From Cryobacterium cheniae (GTDB taxonomy: Bacteria > Actinomycetota > Actinomycetes > Actinomycetales > Microbacteriaceae): 64,000 bases of DNA. Shown one piece after another: positions 61,942-64,000 of this stretch. The stretch lies in the NCBI RefSeq assembly GCF_004403395.1, contig NZ_SOGN01000008.1:62001-126000 (forward strand). The letters are read 5' to 3'. Numbering within the stretch: the stretch's first letter is position 1; every line of letters starts with the position of its first letter. The position numbers were made by a program, and so were the translations under genes. The notes below the pieces were generated by a model that saw nothing but the letters and a program-made list of their open reading frames with translations, did not search any database and was not told the DNA's origin.

Positions 61942-63222
61942 ATGGCCCGAATAGGCGAAAGCGCCGACCTGTTGAAGTGCTCTTTCTGCGGAAAGAGCCA
62001 GAAGCAGGTGCAGCAGCTCATTGCGGGCCCCGGCGTGTACATCTGCGACGAGTGCGTCGAACTGTGCAACGAGATCATCGAAGAGCGCCTGGCCGAGGCC
62101 ACCGCCGAAGACGGACCCGGCGAATTCGAGCTGCCCAAGCCGAAGGAGATCTTCGGATTCCTCGAGGAATACGTCATCGGGCAGGAAGCCGCCAAGCGCG
62201 CCCTCGCCGTTGCCGTCTACAACCACTACAAGCGCGTTCGTTCCCGCGCCACCCTGACGGCCGCCGATGCCATCCGCGACGACGTGGAGATCGCCAAGTC
62301 CAATATTCTGCTGATCGGCCCCACCGGCTGCGGCAAGACGTATCTCGCCCAGACGCTCGCGAAACGACTCAACGTTCCCTTCGCGGTAGCGGATGCGACG
62401 GCGCTCACCGAGGCCGGCTATGTCGGTGAAGACGTGGAGAACATCCTCCTCAAGCTGATCCAGGCCGCCGACTACGACGTCAAGCGCGCCGAAACCGGCA
62501 TCATCTATATCGACGAGATCGACAAGATCGCGCGCAAGGCCGAGAACCCCTCGATCACCCGCGACGTGTCCGGCGAGGGTGTGCAGCAGGCCCTGCTGAA
62601 GATCCTCGAAGGCACCGTGGCCTCGGTTCCGCCGCAGGGCGGACGCAAGCATCCGCACCAGGAATTCATTCAGATCGACACCACGAATGTGCTCTTCATC
62701 GTGGCGGGCGCGTTTGCGGGCCTCGACGACATCATCTCGACCCGGGCCGGCAAGAAGGGCATCGGGTTCGGCGCTCCGCTGCACAGCAAGGGCGACGACG
62801 TCAACCTGTTCAGTGAGGTTCTGCCCGAAGACCTGCACAAGTTCGGGCTGATTCCCGAGTTCATCGGCCGTCTCCCCGTGGTCACCACCGTCACCCAGCT
62901 CGACCAGGTGGCCCTGATGCAGATTCTGACGGTGCCGAAGAACGCCCTCGTGCGGCAGTACCAGCGCATGTTCGAGCTCGACGGTGTCGAACTCGATTTC
63001 GAGCAACCCGCGCTCGAGGCCATCGCCGATCTCGCGGTGCTGCGTAAAACGGGCGCCCGCGGTCTGCGCGCGATCATGGAAGAGGTTCTCGGGCCGATCA
63101 TGTTCGAGGTTCCGTCGAGCGCCGAGGTGGCGCGCGTCGTGGTCACTCGGGCCGCCGTGCTCGACAACGCCGAGCCCACCATCGAGCTGCACAAGCCTCG
63201 TCGCGTCGACAAGTCCGCCTAG
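61942..63222 (+). CDS. clpX: ATP-dependent Clp protease ATP-binding subunit ClpX
   Basis: A 426-residue unfoldase. The N-terminal zinc domain (Cys13, Cys16, Cys35, Cys38) binds adaptors, the AAA+ domain has Walker A GPTGCGKT (126-133) and Walker [10 protein letters not shown], and KKGIGFGAP is the IGF-type loop that docks ClpP. A GGAGGAGG sequence precedes the ATG. It is transcribed separately from clpP1P2. Confidence 0.98.
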   Translation: MARIGESADLLKCSFCGKSQKQVQQLIAGPGVYICDECVELCNEIIEERLAEATAEDGPGEFELPKPKEIFGFLEEYVIGQEAAKRALAVAVYNHYKRVRSRATLTAADAIRDDVEIAKSNILLIGPTGCGKTYLAQTLAKRLNVPFAVADATALTEAGYVGEDVENILLKLIQAADYDVKRAETGIIYIDEIDKIARKAENPSITRDVSGEGVQQALLKILEGTVASVPPQGGRKHPHQEFIQIDTTNVLFIVAGAFAGLDDIISTRAGKKGIGFGAPLHSKGDDVNLFSEVLPEDLHKFGLIPEFIGRLPVVTTVTQLDQVALMQILTVPKNALVRQYQRMFELDGVELDFEQPALEAIADLAVLRKTGARGLRAIMEEVLGPIMFEVPSSAEVARVVVTRAAVLDNAEPTIELHKPRRVDKSA

Positions 63223-63430
63223 GTCCACCTCAGTGCGTCTGTGGCCATCGGCCCGGCATCGCGGGTCGGGTTACGGCCTCGTGTTCTGGGGTGTGTCAGA
63301 TTTTTGCGGGTCGATCCTCGTAATCGATGGAATTTCCGGACTGTCGGAGGCGACTGATCATCACTCCACTACATTCGATATTTCTGCTCACAAAACGTGA
63401 GTAAGTCTCGATTGTATGTCCTATTCCTGC

Positions 63431-63436
63431 TAAAAT
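63431..63436 (+). promoter_or_regulatory. -10 box of the second DUF222 gene
   Basis: TAAAAT lies 6 nt before GTG 63443 in an AT-richer patch; no Shine-Dalgarno sequence, so the mRNA is probably leaderless. Confidence 0.55.
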
Positions 63437-63442
63437 TGCCCT

Positions 63443-64000
63443 GTGACCATCCTCCTGGAACACCCCGCAGCGGATGCCGCGCCCGGCCCCTCTGCTGCGG
63501 CGCGGGCGGTCGCGGAGCTGCACGCTCTGGCGGCCGGGCTCTGGGAATCGCTGCGGTGTTCGGCGGTGCGCGGGTTCGATGATGACGGCCTGCTGCGGGT
63601 GACCGCGGCGGTCGAGGTGCTCGGGCGGCGGGTGGACGCGGTGCGGGTGGCGGCCGCGGCGGAGGTCGCGGACCGGTCCCGTCCGGAGCTCGGCACCGGT
63701 CAGCTCTCGGCGAAACGCGGCTGCCGCACTGCCGGGGAGCTCCTCGAGCGGGTCACCCTGGTGTCCGGGCCGACCGCGGGGCGGCGGATGCGGCTCGGCA
63801 AGCAGCTCCGCACCGGCCTGTCCCTGGGCGGCGAGCCTCTGCCGCCCACCTTCCCTGCCACGGCGATCGGCCTGGCCACCGGTGCCATCGGCATGGACAC
63901 GGCCGACGCGATTGTCACGGCGTTGACGCCGACGCTGCGGTGCACCGACCTGGACTCGGTGCAGGCCGCCGAGAGCGAACTCGTCGCCGCGGCGACCGGC
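63443..64000 (+). CDS. DUF222/HNH family protein, N-terminal part
   Basis: A partial protein of 186 residues that runs off the window. It has the DUF222 N terminus typical of the HNH endonuclease family: LRVTAAVEVLGRRVDAVRVAAAAEVADRS, then GELLERVTLVSGPTAGRRMRLGKQL. The C-terminal HNH module is expected beyond the window. It shares only the family with the copy at 8471-9811, not close sequence identity. GTG 63443 follows a -10 box at the leaderless spacing. Confidence 0.82.
   Translation, partial: MTILLEHPAADAAPGPSAAARAVAELHALAAGLWESLRCSAVRGFDDDGLLRVTAAVEVLGRRVDAVRVAAAAEVADRSRPELGTGQLSAKRGCRTAGELLERVTLVSGPTAGRRMRLGKQLRTGLSLGGEPLPPTFPATAIGLATGAIGMDTADAIVTALTPTLRCTDLDSVQAAESELVAAATG

Overview
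The window is a high-GC actinobacterial chromosome segment, most likely from Microbacteriaceae (Cryobacterium or Leifsonia-like). The evidence is a DUF222/HNH endonuclease gene plus the start of a second one, a mycothiol-dependent nitroreductase homologue, paired clpP1/clpP2 next to clpX, GatCAB, a tRNA-His beside oligoribonuclease, and many start codons sitting 6-8 nt behind a TANNNT hexamer with no Shine-Dalgarno sequence (leaderless mRNAs). I see no prophage, insertion sequence, CRISPR array or rRNA operon. The gene content is mostly housekeeping.

Layout. 0-8.4 kb: the 3' end of ligA, an alpha/beta hydrolase with its PadR regulator, a DUF1023 hydrolase, gatCAB, a small unknown protein and a ferritin-VIT iron exporter. 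8.4-10 kb: a DUF222/HNH gene flanked by REP-like palindromes. 10-14.3 kb: a polyamine ABC importer in the order potA-potD-potB-potC. 14.3-18.4 kb: a DinB-like protein, DNA polymerase IV, a GerW/YtfJ-domain protein, NhaA and a small membrane protein. 18.4-21.6 kb: a TPP riboswitch controlling a YkoEDC-type ECF transporter for thiamine or its hydroxymethylpyrimidine precursor. 21.6-30.4 kb: a P-loop kinase, a penicillin-binding-protein homologue that has lost its catalytic residues, a mini-zincin, tRNA-His, orn, a thioredoxin-like protein, tRNA-Arg, nadE, an aldo/keto reductase divergent from msrA, an SSB paralogue and a lipoprotein. 30.4-35.9 kb: ettA, thioesterases, a Rieske protein and nitronate monooxygenase.

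35.9-43.3 kb is a pucR-gabT-gdh-gabD-amine oxidase cluster. The oxidase would convert putrescine to 4-aminobutanal, a dehydrogenase would give GABA, GabT and GabD would give succinate, and glutamate dehydrogenase could recycle the glutamate made by GabT. With the distant pot importer this forms a plausible putrescine/GABA use pathway. 43.4-57.3 kb: group II truncated haemoglobin, MscS, PepN, a GNAT protein, a decayed DHFR-like gene, a zinc-ribbon SDR without its catalytic tyrosine, an MFS transporter with a possible attenuator leader, a mycothiol nitroreductase-like protein, RpiB, a Nei glycosylase, a PaiB-like protein and an amidohydrolase. 57.4-63.2 kb: ldh, tRNA-Gly, tRNA-Pro, tig, clpP1, clpP2, clpX. 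The window ends inside a second DUF222/HNH gene.

The most useful leads are regulatory or about protein decay: the TANNNT-N6-start rule, a divergent akr/msrA promoter pair sharing one -10 core, a pucR palindrome over its own -10, a complete riboswitch plus sequestrator model, an attenuator mini-ORF, a pseudo-carboxypeptidase and a tyrosine-less SDR. No wholly new multi-gene system was convincing. All calls are from reading the sequence; no database search was run.
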